Assembly: GCA_003640385.1 (NCBI GenBank)
Contig: RCAB01000055.1
Span: 1-64,000, forward strand
Direction of reading: 5' to 3'
DNA: 64,000 nucleotides
Source of the DNA: Setaria digitata
Taxonomy: Eukaryota; Nematoda; Chromadorea; Rhabditida; Setariidae
The translations under genes and the position numbers were made by a program. The number at the start of each line of letters is the position of its first letter. Within the stretch, counting starts at the first letter, position 1. Below, one piece after another: positions 49,416 to 63,600 of this stretch. A model generated the notes under the pieces. The model was not told the DNA's origin. It searched no databases and saw only the letters and a program-made list of their open reading frames with translations.

Positions 49416-52400
49416 GAAATAATTAAGGTAAATTTTTTAAGTTTCACAAATACACATCGATAATTAACAAAACACATCACCAATACAAACAACTTGATCT
49501 CCTCATAAAATTTTCGCTATTTTTTTTTATTAAGAAATTAAGGAAAGCATAGAATAACTTGCAGATTTTTTGCTTTTTATCTTAATAATCCAAAATTTAG
49601 CATCAAAGAATTATAGGAAAAAGAGAGGTATTTTATTTGAGGTATAATCACATAGGTTAATAACATCAACAATATCTTATAAGCCTAGAAAAGTCTTAAA
49701 TTGACAGAAAAAATACAAGCATTCCGGATTTGGTGGGCAGGAAAAGAGACGAACAAATAACATATTGATTTGTAGATTTTTTGAAACATTTTTTAATTTA
49801 AAAATATATTTAGTAGAAAATATTTCGAGATTTAAATTTCAAGAGAACAAGTATCCTCACCCTCCCTTCAATAAACATTCTTATCGAAATTTCATTTTAA
49901 CCGTCAAAAAAAATTCTATTAATTTTTATACAGAATATTCATTTTCCAAAACTTCACACCTCTATATGCGTATTTTGTTCAGTTCATTTAAAATATTCTT
50001 AACTCGACGAAATTTTTTTATCCCTCGACAAGAACGCAACATATTTCTTTCTGCAGCTATTGAAGGAAAAAAGGAACTTTTATTACTAGACAATACACAG
50101 CTTTTATTCCTATTTCATTCTATTTGATCGCTCATTCCATAAGAATTTTTTCTGAAAATGAAGAAAAAAAAAAAAAAAAGAAAGTCGTTTCACTTTTGTT
50201 CATTAAAGAAAAGATTTGTATGGCATAAGTTTAAAATGATATATCTGAGGAAAAGAAATCTACTGATGTGTGTTTTTCTTTTTTAAAATAATTGCTAACA
50301 TCTATGAGGGATTGTCTCATCATATATGGATGCTAAAAATTTATTAGCTTTACACCTAAAAATCAAAAGAAAAAATGATAAAATGATAGGCAATTTAAGT
50401 GATAAAATGATAATCAATTAGCAAACCTCCACCATTAATTAATCAGTCCCTTTTTAAAGGTTGAATATGTAAATATTTAGCTGGAAAAATGCAAATATCT
50501 TGAATGGAAATAATCCGGAATAAAGCAATAATATGATGGATAATTTATGCGCCTATAATTAAACCCACTCTGATTGTTTTACTCATTTCCACAAAAGTTC
50601 ATGAATTCCAACTTTAAGAAAAAGGAAAAAAAAAAAAAACCCTCTCATTTTGCACTTGTTTTCATTCGCCAACTTAAGGGAGCAAAAAAAAAAGCATGAA
50701 AAAGAAATCCAACGGGTGGCTAAAATTCGAATATTTCAAACAATGCCAACCCATGCAACAACCAACATTCATTCCTATATTTCAACACTGAAAGCAAAAA
50801 AGAAACAAGGAAAAAAAATTATTCAAATAATCTAAAACTTTCAAAACTATCGCCTTTAAATCTTTAAAAAATTAAAAGTCTATCTCGAATATTCCTGACT
50901 ATTTGTCCCCCCAAAAAAAAAAAAAAAGAAAAAAGCATCAGGGAAATTTTTTGAAACTTGCTTTTTTTCATCTTTTTCTGTCAACGAAGTGTCTGATCAC
51001 TAGTAGCAATAGTCAACAATTGATGTACATATAACTTTTTTTTTTTTTTTTTTTACATTAAAATATCCAAATCTACACTTTTCCATTTCTCTTTCCGTTA
51101 CATATTTATTTAAATTCAACCAAACTGAAATGAAAAAACTAAAATTAATGTAAGAAATACTTGCATAGTTCAAACAACTGGGATTTGAAATTCAAAGTAA
51201 AACTTGAGGAGGAAGATGAACATTTAGAGGAAAGCCTATGCGGTTTTTTTCTTTTTTCTTTTTGCTTTTGTTTTTCCATATTCTTTCTTTTATTTCGCGG
51301 ATATTTCGACTTCCAACTTTTCCCTTTTATGGAAAATATTTTCAACAAACAAAGAAATGTTTCGAAACATTGCAACTCTGTCAATGAAGAATTGATTGAT
51401 ATTTAATAACTTAAAAAAAAAAAACCTTACAATGATAAAAATATTTATGTGCATATTTCAACAATTAAAAGTCGGAGACCTAAATTTCGAAATGATTCAA
51501 GAATTAAAGAAAAAATTACTTACGTAATTGTAACATTATAGTAAGGAGAAAAAAAAGATTATGAACAAACGGGTAAAAGTACTGTACGATAAAAGAAGAC
51601 AAAATTTTCCAAAATTAAGGGTCAAAATTATTGTTTTTTGGATTTTTCCTCTTCAAAAAAATTAATCATAAATTTAATCCAACCAAATCAAACATCTCGA
51701 ATCGATATAAATAAAATACCTTGAATCCAATAATGCTAAATAAAATACACTGTTGAAATAGCATAAAATAATTGAGCAGTTGAGAGGAGAAGAGAAAAAG
51801 AAAGATTTAATTTCACAGGTAATTCATGAAGAGCAAGAATCCATCCCTATTCGTTCAACTGTTTATTTTATAATAACGTTAATTAAAATAGAACGAAATG
51901 AGTGATCAACTAATAAATGATTGTTTAAGCATCTAGCAGTCATACAATTCTGAAAGTTTTATAGATAAAAAACCCGAATGATGCAACAATTATAAATTAA
52001 ATGATTTCTTACCGGTCTCAAAATAAATTTATTTCTTTTAAGAAAATGTCCTTAAAAAAAATAAGTAAATGAATAAAGGTGAAAAAAAAAACTACATCAA
52101 TTTTATAAACCTTCAAACGATTCGCAATAATCACATTCTATCAAAAATTTATCCCATTTTCTGATTTAGTTTTTGAAATTTCCAAGCAACAAAATGCTTA
52201 AGTACAACAGTTCCTTTCATAACAAATTATTCATATGAAAAGATAATGTGAACTGAATAATGAAGCAGCAATGCATTAAATAGTTAAAGACACCACTTTG
52301 CATAGTCTGTTTATGTAATGAGAAAAGAAAAAAAACGAAGAACTTCAACCTGATTAAACGAATTTTTCAAAGCAAGTAAACGAAAATTTCTTCACATTTA

Positions 52401-52522
52401 TACCCTATACTTGCTAATCAAAAAAAAAAAAAGTGTCCAACTTCTAAAATAATTTTTGAAAATAGAATTAGCGATATTATTCTCACAAATATCAAATACA
52501 TGAACTATAATCAATTCTTCAT
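49416..52522. other. Intergenic region upstream of the Nudix gene
   Basis: This 3.1-kb stretch between two head-to-tail minus-strand genes has many poly-A/T tracts and no supported gene. The 120-codon plus-strand ORF at 49765-50127 is Phe/Asn/Lys-rich with no family similarity and is treated as chance. Confidence 0.5.
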
Positions 52523-54411
52523 TCATTCCTTGGAAGAACTGCTACTAACTGAGAATGACGAAAAGTCCGGCATCAATTTGGCTCCTTCTTGCAGTAATGA
52601 TAAATTCCATTCGACACGTCCCAAATTTTCAGCAGCTTGACGAAAAATAGAAGAAATAGCCTGAAATCGGTGCTTTCACTACTGTTAAAAAAAAGGAAAC
52701 GGTTCAGTAATATTTTGAAAAACTTTAGTATACGAAAATTAGTAAAATAAAAAAGTAATTTCTTAGTAATAATAATAACTTCTACTACATTCATCCCCTA
52801 AAAGATCATTCATACTACTTCCATCACTTCTCCAATATTGATGAATTGTTCATATCAAGATTGAAATAATTGAAGAATTTTACAATTTAAGATGATGAGA
52901 GAATTTTAGAAACGAACTAAATATCGAAACAATAATTAAAGATTTCTTGGAAGAACTTAACCAAATCTCAGACTGCTTACTAAAAGACTCAAAAGAGAAG
53001 TCATTGTAGGTCTTCATAAGCGATAAGTAATATCTTGACTGCTAAGAAAGATAAGGGAAGAGTAAAAAAAAAAAAAGATGGATATTGCAAATCTTAATGA
53101 CTGGGGGCCGTTTACTGGAAGAAGTGATAAATAGGAAAATGCATAAATGCTCATTCGCCATATCTCTTCCACTTTTTATTTTTCTTTTAACAAATAAAAG
53201 GAAGCTTTCTTTCTCCTATAGAATACTTCGACGATTTCATGAAATGACAAATATGTAGAAAGGAAGAGAGAAATGAAAGGCAAACATTAACAATGATAAA
53301 ATGATAATCTTTTTGAAAAAAAAAAGAAAAAAAAAACAGAGGCAGATTAAGAATAAAAGTATGTGAAGCACATTGAGAAATTAATGGAAAAAAGAAGGAA
53401 AAAGTGATGATAAAATCAGCAGAGTGATACGGGAAATTGACTTGGGAAAATAATGAAAAGAAGGAAAAGGCAGAAAAAAAACATTTATTCTCTTCTTTTG
53501 CAGTAAGAAAAATAGAAAAAGCATTCAAAAAGCCGATGTATTCATTAAAAAGATAACTTCCCTTTAACATCGACAAGAATAGATTTGTATGTTAAAAAAA
53601 AATATATGTATATATTTATTTATATTTCTATTATGATAACTCAACATCACGATAAAGAAACATACTGTATGTTTTTTTCTTTTAAGATTTTCCATTTTAT
53701 AAGTTTTGTGAAACCTGAATCGAAAACAGCTAGAATATAAAGATACGATTATGATATCGTATGATGGATTTTGATATTTGAATAAAAAAAATAAGTGAAT
53801 TTATTTAATGTAAGAACTGTTCTACATAAAACTTTGCACCCCATTTTTCTTTAAATTTTCCGTTATAAAAGTTTTATGAAACCTGAATCGAATAAGAAAA
53901 ATAAGTATCAACAAGAGTACTGTCGCACTAATAAAACGGCAAATATTAATGTATTAATAAAATACAAATAGAAATTATAAACAGTAAGAACTGGTCGAAT
54001 AATACACAACAGATATATTTCCGGAATCTCACACCATTGAACATATTAATGAGAAAAAAGAATACAAATAATAAACACGAAAAATATTACGATTGAAGTT
54101 TGAAACTTAAAAAATACTACCATAATTTAATTCAGAAATAATCTTTTTATATTTATACTGATTTAAAACAATGAATACTATTCATCAGCCAAATAAAAGA
54201 TTAAATTTGATAAAAAAAAAACAAAAAATTTGAAAACTTTCGAATTGAGATAGATAAAATATTTTAAAATTGGAAAAATACCAATTTAGAAGTTTTTTTT
54301 CTCCAAAAATTTCTTATCAATACAGTTGAACACAATTACAGAATGAATTAAAAAATTTCTCATATGTGTACAAATATTAACAATTAATATTTCATTTCAA
54401 GATATATGATG

Positions 54412-54462
<51 letters not shown>

Positions 54463-55953
54463 GAGGAAAATCTAAAAAAAGCAGCATCCATTTGGCCATA
54501 TGTTTTTACCTTCGATTATTTGTCCATATGTTTCATCATCTTTTTCATTTGGCCATATATTTTACTTTCCCTTCCGTTTGGCTCTTCACACTAGGCACAC
54601 TTTCATCTGTCTTATCAACCAAAGCTTCCGAATTGTTTTTTTTTTTTTTTGTTTGTACGTTTCATTTCTAATCATTGAGTTATTAAATTACATTCGTCAA
54701 CTAACATCAAAATGTTGCATTCCAAAATAACACTTTAAAATCCAGCACAAGAATTTTTCCATTTCAAATTAAATTGGCTTAGCAAGAGAAATTTAACGAT
54801 CATATTGCTGAAAATACCATTATTCAACAAAAACCGAAATATAGTAAAAAAATTTCATTCTCTTCATTAGACAGAAAAACAATCTAGATAAGGAAAATAA
54901 AGACGTTGTCATCCACTCTTTTTTTTTCAGTAAAAAATAAATTGAATAAGTTCACAGGAAAACATATTGGAGTGAAATCTGGAATCAAAAATTTTATCCT
55001 AATTAGGAAGAAAAGTTCGGGATCTTTTGAAAATTTAAAGAAAGAAAAGTGGTACATTGTATCTAAAGTGATTGTTTAACATATGATCACTTAAACGTGA
55101 CATATGTGTCACTCGAAACTTCTATCACCAATCCAATATTCAAAAAAAAAAAGTAATCAGAAATGTCCAACAGCAAAACCACAGCGAACGAAATATTTCC
55201 ATTATGAATATAAAATTATTTCAGAAAATATAAATTAGTAAAACCAAACAGGAAGCTAATTTTCCTAAAAATATGTGATAAGCATAGTGACAAGATAATA
55301 TATTTACTAGACATCATAGTGATCATAAAAGTTATGATAATAATATAACAAAATGATAATGAAAGTTTACAGTAGGTATTCAAATGGAATTTTGCGCAAA
55401 TAATCTAAATTTTCATAATTTAAAACATTTTTTCCCAGAATTCTTTATCAGAGCTGGATCGAATCAGGAAAAGATATAATAGCAAAGTAAAAATGTTGAA
55501 AAATCTTCAAGAAATTCAATGGAATCTCTTAATTTGACATATAATGTCAATATAAATATATATATTATGGTGAGTGGTTTTTTCAGCATATTATTAATCC
55601 CCAACAAGAATGGTTTACAGAAATATAAAATATTCAGTTAAATTCATCAAATATTTTGTCTTTAAGAAAATATCATTAAACTTATCACTAAAACCTTGAT
55701 AATACTAAATCCTTATTTTTAACTAAATGTAAAGATGATAATGATTGAAGCAGTACCTGTATAGCATGCTGTGTATTACAAATATTCTGTTTTAAATTTT
55801 CAAACTGTTTACGCTGCGTAAGCACCTGCCGTTCCGCAAGCTTTACTGTATCATAACCAAGCGAACGCCACCGTTCTTCCAGTTTCTCATCAACATGTGA
55901 GCTCCATGAACGTTGCTGCGCTTCATTTAAATCCCAATTTCTGCAATTACTTG

Positions 55954-55986
<33 letters not shown>

Positions 55987-56576
55987 NCAGCTCATTATGA
56001 CTGACCTGATATGAATAACAGCTTTCATTTTCATTTTCTTTCCTAGAACATAAAGAATCATTATAAGATTCAATCAATGAGATTAATATCAGGAAACAAA
56101 ATAAAACAACTAAATAAATAATAAATTATGCAAAATTCACGGAATTTATTTAAAAAATTGCCGCGATATGAGCTATTAATTAAAACTAAGGTTCAAAACT
56201 AAGTTCCTTTAACATTTTTTTTCCAATCATTGCATTCAATCATGAAATTCAAAAGTCTTTAATCATATTTCATAATGAAATAGAAAACTGAGATTTCTGC
56301 TTAAGGCTTACTCAAATTTCCAACATAACATAAAGAAAATTTTGCAACATAATTCACTACCTACATTTTTTAAAATTTCTTTGAAAAGAAATTAAATGTA
56401 AAAAACTCTTAATTTTCAAAAAAAAAAAAAAAAAAAAAGAAATCAAACCTCATTTGTTGATCATTCTGACAAATAATGCTATTTTTATTACTTCCATTAC
56501 AATCGCTATTATCATCATCATCATCTGTTTCGGATGCTTCACCTGGTATTACTGTGACGATATTTGCTGATGACAT
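52523..56576 (-). CDS. Small acidic/coiled-coil protein, unidentified
   Basis: Exons in transcript order: 56576-56449, 55940-55757, 52660-52523 (TGA). Phases agree, giving 149 residues. The N terminus (about 1-42) is polar and acidic with a run of five Asp after 'ASET'. From about 'NWDLNEAQQRSW' the protein becomes strongly helical, with heptad-like spacing through 'ERWRSLGYDTVKLAERQVL', 'QRKQFENLKQN' and 'FRQAAENLGRVEWNLSLL'. It ends in a short Ser-rich tail. Size and helix layout resemble BLOC-1/BORC lysosome-positioning subunits (the end is loosely like BORCS5), but no diagnostic motif is present, so I assign no function. The start follows a CATTTCAG site one base upstream. A poly-A tract with an N at 55987 lies in intron 1, outside the exons. 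Confidence 0.68.
54405..54466. repeat. Poly-A tract grading into (AAAAG)n
   Basis: About 35 A bases are followed by five AAAAG units, in intron 2 of the small coiled-coil gene. It accounts for the lysine-rich ORF seen in the plus frame. Confidence 0.8.
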
Positions 56577-56586
56577 CCTGAAATGT
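56577..56586 (-). promoter_or_regulatory. Putative trans-splice acceptor one base before the ATG
   Basis: On the minus strand CATTTCAG is followed by a single G and then the ATG at 56576. No upstream exon is visible. A one-base leader is extreme but is known for spliced-leader mRNAs. Confidence 0.5.
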
Positions 56587-59048
56587 TAATAAAATGGAAA
56601 TTATTCTCGATACCCTCTAGTCAAGAGTAAATAATTAGTAGTACATTCACAATAGAAAGGAAGCACTAAATGTCTCAAATGATTCCGTTTTAAACTTTCA
56701 CAACAACAATCCATCAAAAATCCCAACTAAATTCTTTTTATCAATCTGTAGCAACAGAAAGAAGTAATAATAAATCAAGAACTTTATTTTGATCGTCTCT
56801 TTTTTTCTTCTTACTTCATATAACAAAGAATTCGTCCCAACCCGAATACTCTTCAACTATTTCACTTATTGGATACCTTTCTTCAACAAAGAATGTTATT
56901 GTTTCTCAATACAGTACAAATAATCATCTGTTTGAAATACCAGATCAGCTCAATTTGCAAGTCATATCCAATTCCTACAACACCTCTAGCAGAACTGAGT
57001 ATAGAAACGTGATGAGCATGTATTTATCAAGCAAGAGAAAAAGCTAGTATAGCTGTCATCAAGAGCAAGTTTAAGAGTAAACTTAAGAGTAAGGGTAGGA
57101 GTAAACTTACAAGAGTACACTTCAGCAACACCTTGCAGTAGCACCTCACCTATCTTTACAATTACCGTCGCCTTCTAAGCTTCACCATAAGCACTCCATT
57201 TCCAATCTTCTCAAGTACAATATGCAAATTTGGCCCTGCATTTTCTTTGACTTAGAAGGAGAAGATAAAACTAACTGACAGCTCAACTATTAGAAAATGC
57301 ATTCAACCAATCCTTGGTTGTGTTATCAAATTAAGCCGAAACAATCCACTGTCAACAATCAGAAATTTAGCCACTACAAAATCCACTTATTTATTCGGCC
57401 ATTATGAATCGAACTGGTAATGAACTTATCAACTGGATGACAAATCACCTAGACGTACCATCACTGAATATCAATCAACGAAATATATTAAATGTATTGC
57501 GATAACAGTCACACTCTACCGATCCTCTTTCTGCATGTTTATGTTATGTATTGTACATATCAATGAACAGAATTTTCAAAATTTATATTTCACAGATAGT
57601 GAAAATTGAGAAACTTCCAAAAAAAAAAAAAAGGAGAAAAGTCGATGACAAGAAAAGAGAGAGAGAGAGAGAAAAAAAGAGAAAAATTTGGAACACGTAT
57701 TAAACACAAAATAGAAAAGTCACATGAGAAAATTGTAATTACAACTTTTTTTTTTTTTTCCTCGCATTCAAAGAAATATGAAAAGCGAAAAATCGAACAA
57801 TGGACGAAACAATTTCACAGCGTTTAACCCCATCTGCCACCAATTAACGAAACAATTTCGAGAGAAAGCACTCATTCCTTCTTTCTACTGCCACATAATC
57901 AATAGTTTTAAATGCTTCTTGTGAAATGCGAAATTCCCAAACAGTCAAAAACACACATATATCCCCTCCTCATCAGCAAAAAAGAAAAAGGAAAACAGTG
58001 ACAACACATTCTTTCTTCCTGTATATATCAATCACATCACTTGTGTATGTGTATGGCTTTTCCATTCTCAATAATTTCACCTTTATTTCATTTAGCTGAA
58101 ATTATTTTAAATCAAGCTCTCTTTCCTTGCCCCTCCCTACAAAATGAAAGTGATTGAAAATTTGGTAGCATCTTTTCTTTTTCCGACTCCATCGTCTTTT
58201 AAAAATCTTCCATCAAAAATATTCTAAAATTCACCGCCACATTCCATTGCTTTCTAAATAGCAACGATCTCAAAAACACCTGCCATATTTCTGGCATTTC
58301 AGAGCTACAAAATTCTCGACTCAACTTTTCCCCTCCCTTACCACCAGTCATATTTCTTTTAGGATGCAACTCCCTTATAAATGTAAGAATTTCAAAATAA
58401 ATGAATCAAATCAAAATAAGAAAAAAAGAACCCGAAACCAAACGAAACGGCCAACTATATATATGTACAGCGACCGTTATCGCCTGTGCACCATTTTTTT
58501 TCAAGCATTTAATGCTAAGAAGCAAAAAGATTGAAAAAGAGAAAAATATGAGAAATGAAATAGGAGAAAAGAAAAAACATATGCAAAATATAATGAAACC
58601 GTTTTCGATATTAAAGATCAATTAATAAAACAATCAACCGATAACACTAAGGTAGACAAGTGTTATATATTTTTATAACATATAAGAAATACATTAATCA
58701 TCATATCCAGCCATAGCATTTTCCAATTGTAATATATATACATAAGCAGACGAAATAATGAAAAGCGTTCAGCTTTTGTAAGATGACTGAATACATTCAA
58801 AAAATACCCATCATTGCAAAGACATGTTAACTTTAAAAATTTCAACGTGACTTAAAATCTAGCAAAGTTGCAAAACTTACTTCTTTATTACAATAATCTC
58901 AAACCAACTAAAACTTATGAAGCAAGAATTTTGTTCGTCTACAATGGACACCGTTAAAAAAGCTGTAGCAATTATTCATCCACGACCGATACTGTGCGAT
59001 TAAACAGTAACAACAAAGTTAAGCATGGATAATCAATCCCGCATTTCT
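56587..59048. other. Intergenic region upstream of the small coiled-coil gene
   Basis: No gene is supported. The stretch has less homopolymer than the rest and includes a short GA-rich tract at about 57655-57675. A candidate AATAAA (minus strand) for the upstream neighbour lies at 58889-58884. Confidence 0.5.
58884..58889 (-). promoter_or_regulatory. Candidate polyadenylation signal of the Ala/Gln-rich gene
   Basis: TTTATT on the plus strand gives AATAAA on the minus strand, 160 bases after the stop codon at 59049-59051. Tentative, because the hexamer is common in this DNA. Confidence 0.35.
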
Positions 59049-60681
59049 CTATCGTTGACAAGCAGCCATACCAGCTAAAACAGCCACAGCAATGCTTTCT
59101 TTTTCAGACAAATCTTTTCTCTCCTCCATCAGTGAATCGATCATCAGATCTTCATCGAACAGAAACTGCTGTTGCAACTGCTGTTGCTGCTGCTGCTTCT
59201 CATCGTTGTATAATGATGAACTGGATGATGCCGGAGGCGACGGTGGTTGCGGTTCAGGATGAGGTCGAGGACTCAATTCAGTAAGTTCTAACAATGATGA
59301 CGTTGATTCTGTACCTGCTTGAAGCAACGGTGATGGACAGGTTGCTGTTTGCCTTATAGCAGAAATCTGAGGAGGAACAGATGGTGGAGGTGATAACCAC
59401 TGTGACTGCGGTTGCTGCTGCTGTTGTTGTTGTTGTTGTTGTTGTTGCTGCTGCTGCTGAGATAGCAGTGAAGTATGTGCAGCAGCCGCAGCTGCTGCAA
59501 CTGTCTTGAATTGCTGATGTAAGTTTGCCGCCTGTTGTGCCGCTATTTGTTGAGCTAGTGCAACCTGAAAGAGAAGGGTAAAAAACCATCCTGAAGCAGA
59601 ATGGGGCAATGACTGACTTTACCTATTTATACATCAAATATTACCTGCGCTTGAGCTTGCTGTTGCACCTGAGCTTGCAAATGCTGCAAATAGGGCAACA
59701 TCACTGTGAATGACTGCGCATTGCTAAGCCACGGAAGTGTTGCCGATGCATTTTGAGGTTGTTGCTGTTGCAATCCTAGTGCAGCAGCGAGAAGGAATGG
59801 ATTTGCAGTTTGTGCAGCAGCTGTAGCAGCAATAGCTGCCGGAAGATTTCCAGCCGCAGCAGCCGCGGCAGCAGCAGCATTTATCGGGGAAGGCGCGTAG
59901 GCAGGTGGAGTTGGGAGAAGTTTACTGTCAAGAGCGGACTGAGGTATCCTACGCTGATCAGGAGGTGAGGGTGGTGAGGCCAACGATCGATTAACATCCG
60001 GAACCTGAACACAGTGGAGTAGAATTTACAGAAAGAAAAACTTTAACGGATACAAAATCTGGCATTCCTTGAAGACTGCCATATAAGCGATACTAGAAAA
60101 TTGTCTAGTCTTAAACAAATTCAATATTCTACTCGAGATGACCAATAAAATGATACACCGACATAATCGATCAGACGGAGCATTACAATCTAACCCAACA
60201 CAGCATGGAATTTAGTTTACGCATTTTGCTGTACCATTACGGGTCCTATTATTTTTGATTAAAACTGTATCACTGCAACCAATTTCGTTATAAATACGAA
60301 CGATGTAAAGTAAAAAAGTTTCTCCCAAACCCCAAAATCATAATCCCACTATCAAATGGTCAAATGGAAGTACAGCCCCGCAAAGCTATTTATAAATTGG
60401 AAATATTACTTACGACAAGTCTTTTGCCTCAAATGTAATGTGAATAAAAAACAGGAAAACGAATAAGAAACTGCTGTAAGGGAAACTTATGCCACCAAGA
60501 ACACTTCTTTAAATGTAAGAGAAAATAAGCACCTGCTGAAAATTAGTACTAGGTATATGTACGGATGGAGTATTTCGACGTAGTTCTTCCTTCAGCGTGT
60601 CAATATCTGCCTTACGCAAATCAGAATGTGCAGCGTGTACCACCATTTCCGGGTTTTTCTTTTGTTCGCTCTGAACAGAAC
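59049..60681 (-). CDS. 3' part of an Ala/Gln/Pro-rich, probably nuclear protein (5' end not found)
   Basis: Three 3' exons are clear: 60681-60533, 60004-59645 and 59564-59049 (TAG). Phases agree and they encode about 341 residues. The first begins mid-codon after TTTTAG, so earlier exons exist, probably beyond 64000. Order of content: a charged segment with 'LRKADIDTLKEELRR'; a Pro/Ser stretch ('PPSPPDQRR'); alanine runs; 'PWLSNAQSFTVMLPYLQHL'; a Gln/Ala segment; a run of about 17 Gln from mixed CAA/CAG codons (about 59411-59460); a Pro/Ser/His stretch; and an acidic/hydrophobic end ('FLFDEDLMIDSLMEER'). Such composition is typical of transcription cofactors or RNA-binding regulators. I do not recognise the family, and no DNA-binding domain lies in the visible part. 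Codon and base use is clearly more GC-rich than the surroundings, which supports real coding sequence. Confidence 0.75.
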
Positions 60682-63600
60682 CTAAAATACAGAGAAAACA
60701 AAACAAACCTCAAAAAAAACTATACCCAAACATAAATCTGAGTTCCACACAGCTGCCATAACACCCTTACAAATCCCAGCGCTCAAAAAGTGAGCTGAGC
60801 ATCACGTAATAAGAGATTAGCTCTTCAAAAGACAGGCCCAATTCAAGCTTCCGATCCAACTTAAATCAAATCTCATACCGGCAAACTAGTTGTGTATCAC
60901 CACGTTCACCTTACCGTTGGAAAACTATCAACTCAGAAAATTGCAAAATAACAGACTAGGTTAGTGCAAATAAAAACGATTACAATGAAATGATCAAATG
61001 CTACAATGAATGAGAAAATCAGAATGTTTAAAGCAAAATTATGATCAGAGTCACAGGAAAAAAGGAACATAAAACTAAGAATGCAAGAGAAAATAATCAT
61101 TAAACCAGTCAGATAGAAAGTTAAATTTAGGCAACAGCACGTAAATATCTAACGGAACTACTGCATTAATCAAATTCCATATATGACCCAAAATATCCAA
61201 CTGAATAGAAGCAGGACAAACGCTCTAATTTCAATTCAAATTTATGCATAAAGTATACACTAAAGATAAATGTAACACCTAATGAGAGCACTATCAACAA
61301 TCAAAAATTATGCTCCCATCTAACGGTAAATTCATTCAAAAGCACTACGCTCAAAGAAGTAGCACTATCCAGTACACACTACCCAGTATCACATTTAGCG
61401 ATTGGTCTGGTCTAAAAAATGGGAAATTGGGGCAGAATAAGCAAGGGAGTTCCAAGTTGTGCGTCTACAACAGTTATCAATCTCCCCCAAAAGAACTGAA
61501 TAACCCATAAAAACGAATAATAGAAGTCTAAAACCAGTTCCCACAGACCATTTTAAGGCGGGAATATTCCCTAAATTTGAATCCTTCCAAACGAGCCTCG
61601 AAGACAATTCACAAAAGAAAACCCGAAAAATTACAAAAAAAAGAAAAACGATTTCCGCAAACAATTTCATTTCTAACAGTCTTTTTTCTTGCTTTTCATA
61701 TGCTTTTTCCCCTTTATCCTTCATTCTTTTTTCTTTTTTTATAATGATACCCAATAAGCATATACCCTTTTCAGCTAAGGATTGAACATTACCACGCAGC
61801 AAAATGATATAAGGTCCTTGAACTTCTAAACTCCTTGCTTTGCAAAAACTCAATGCTTTAATCCAAAATTTCCGCCTCTATTTCCATTTCTACTACAGTC
61901 CATTATTAGATTCTTAACGAAAGTAAGCTCAGCTTCATTCAATTATTTGTTTGAATAATTCGACCAAAGCATTTCAATCGTAACTCAAAAATGAACAGCA
62001 CTCGGACATCAGGTATTCCGCTCTATCTGCACAGCTTAGCTCACCTAAGCAGTTTTCCATTCTTTTTTTTTTTGCTCAAATCCAGAAGCAAATAAAAAAG
62101 AAAAAAAAAAAGACAATTTCCAATCAAGATAAAGACCTTCTCCCCCCTCCTCACTAGAAAAAGAGAGCAGAGCTCAAAATAAAAAAAAAAAAAAAAAAAC
62201 TATAACCCAAAATACTTGGCAGCCATAAAAAGTCTCACTCATCATCATGAAATTTCTCATATATTTCCCTTCTTGTTCTCATGTAAACTAAAGTAAATAT
62301 ATAAAATATGCACATTTCAGCATAATGACATGAATTTTAAGTACGAAAAGTCCAACTGATAAACCCATCCACAATAAATGCAAAACACACCTGAACCCAC
62401 TACTTCTCAAAACTATGTTAGAACCAATCAACATTACAAAACATCTATCCAACTTATCCCATTATCTCACACTTCTCCTGTGCAAGCTATGTTAAATGAC
62501 AAAATGATGCGAAAAAATTAGGATTGGAAAAAATAAACTCTAACTAGTGAAACTAAACAGAATCACATGGTAACACTTTCATTCCATTAGGAGAATACAT
62601 TCCCTTTCCAGTAACACTCCAAATGTTATCAGACGAAATAAACTTCGTAATGTATCTTTCCAACGACATAACACACACACACACACACACACACACAATA
62701 CGGGAGGGCAAGGAGAAATTATAAAAATTATTCTCGATTTCACAAAGAAAGGCATATAGTATGTCGAGCTTAGCGCAAAATAAAGCTTACTCTTAGCTTA
62801 CTCATTTTGTTTATAATCAATCGACCATCCCAGAAAGTTCGAAAATTGGACTCGAAATAGATGCAGAAGATCCTGAATCAATTCAGTCATTTTCTCTCTA
62901 ATATCGAGCAAAAATTACCGATTTACTATATTAAAGGCTAGAGATTGCCAAGGCCATCTGAAACCGATCTTTACAAGTCCTACGGCAAAAGACTAAAGAT
63001 TAGCAACTATAAGTTTTCCCAGACGACATGCAATTCTAGATGTCATTTAAAATTAATAACCTGCATAGCAAAAAGCTGCTAAAGCCTAGTTCTTTTAGAC
63101 TAAAAACTAACACAACTTTCAAATCCTCGTCTTCAACTACGCAAAAAAAAAAAAAAAAGCTAAAAATAGCACATTTACAGGCAAATATTACCATCCGATC
63201 TCAACAAAAACCTGATGCCATCATTAAATAAACATCATGATAATCACTACCATAATTAATTACACAAAACAACCGACCAAAAAGGAGACAAAAAAAAAAG
63301 AAAGAAAAGCAACTTATAGGAAACCTAAAATGCCATCATGATGAACCCGTTTATCTATCATCCCCTTTTTCCAGCTGACATTATGGCGTGTCGATGAAAA
63401 ATGGAGCAAATAAACCATTCTTCCAACAGTCGCTTGTTCTTTTCTCATTTCTTATTCCTTTTTTCCCATCCTATCCCCCCTTTTCCTCTCCATTAGTGTA
63501 TTCCCCATTGTATTATCCCGAAAAATTCCTCCTTCAACGACAAAAGAAAAAAAAAAAATCTATCTCTGAATGAATGAAGATAAATTTAATTATCAATGTA

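Noticed and set aside
49765..50127. 120-codon plus-strand ORF
   Set aside because: Phe, Asn, Lys and Ile-rich composition typical of AT-rich noise; no similarity and no plausible splice partners.
53187..53576. 129-codon minus-strand ORF
   Set aside because: Phe/Ser-rich translation of purine-rich DNA, inside an intron of the coiled-coil gene.
55950..55987. Poly-Phe coding stretch in the coiled-coil gene
   Set aside because: It is a poly-T intron tract (minus strand) ending at an N; the exon starts after the acceptor at 55941-55942.
61395..61853. 152-codon minus-strand ORF
   Set aside because: No family resemblance, no splice context, mixed charged and hydrophobic low-complexity content; probably chance in the intron of the Ala/Gln-rich gene.
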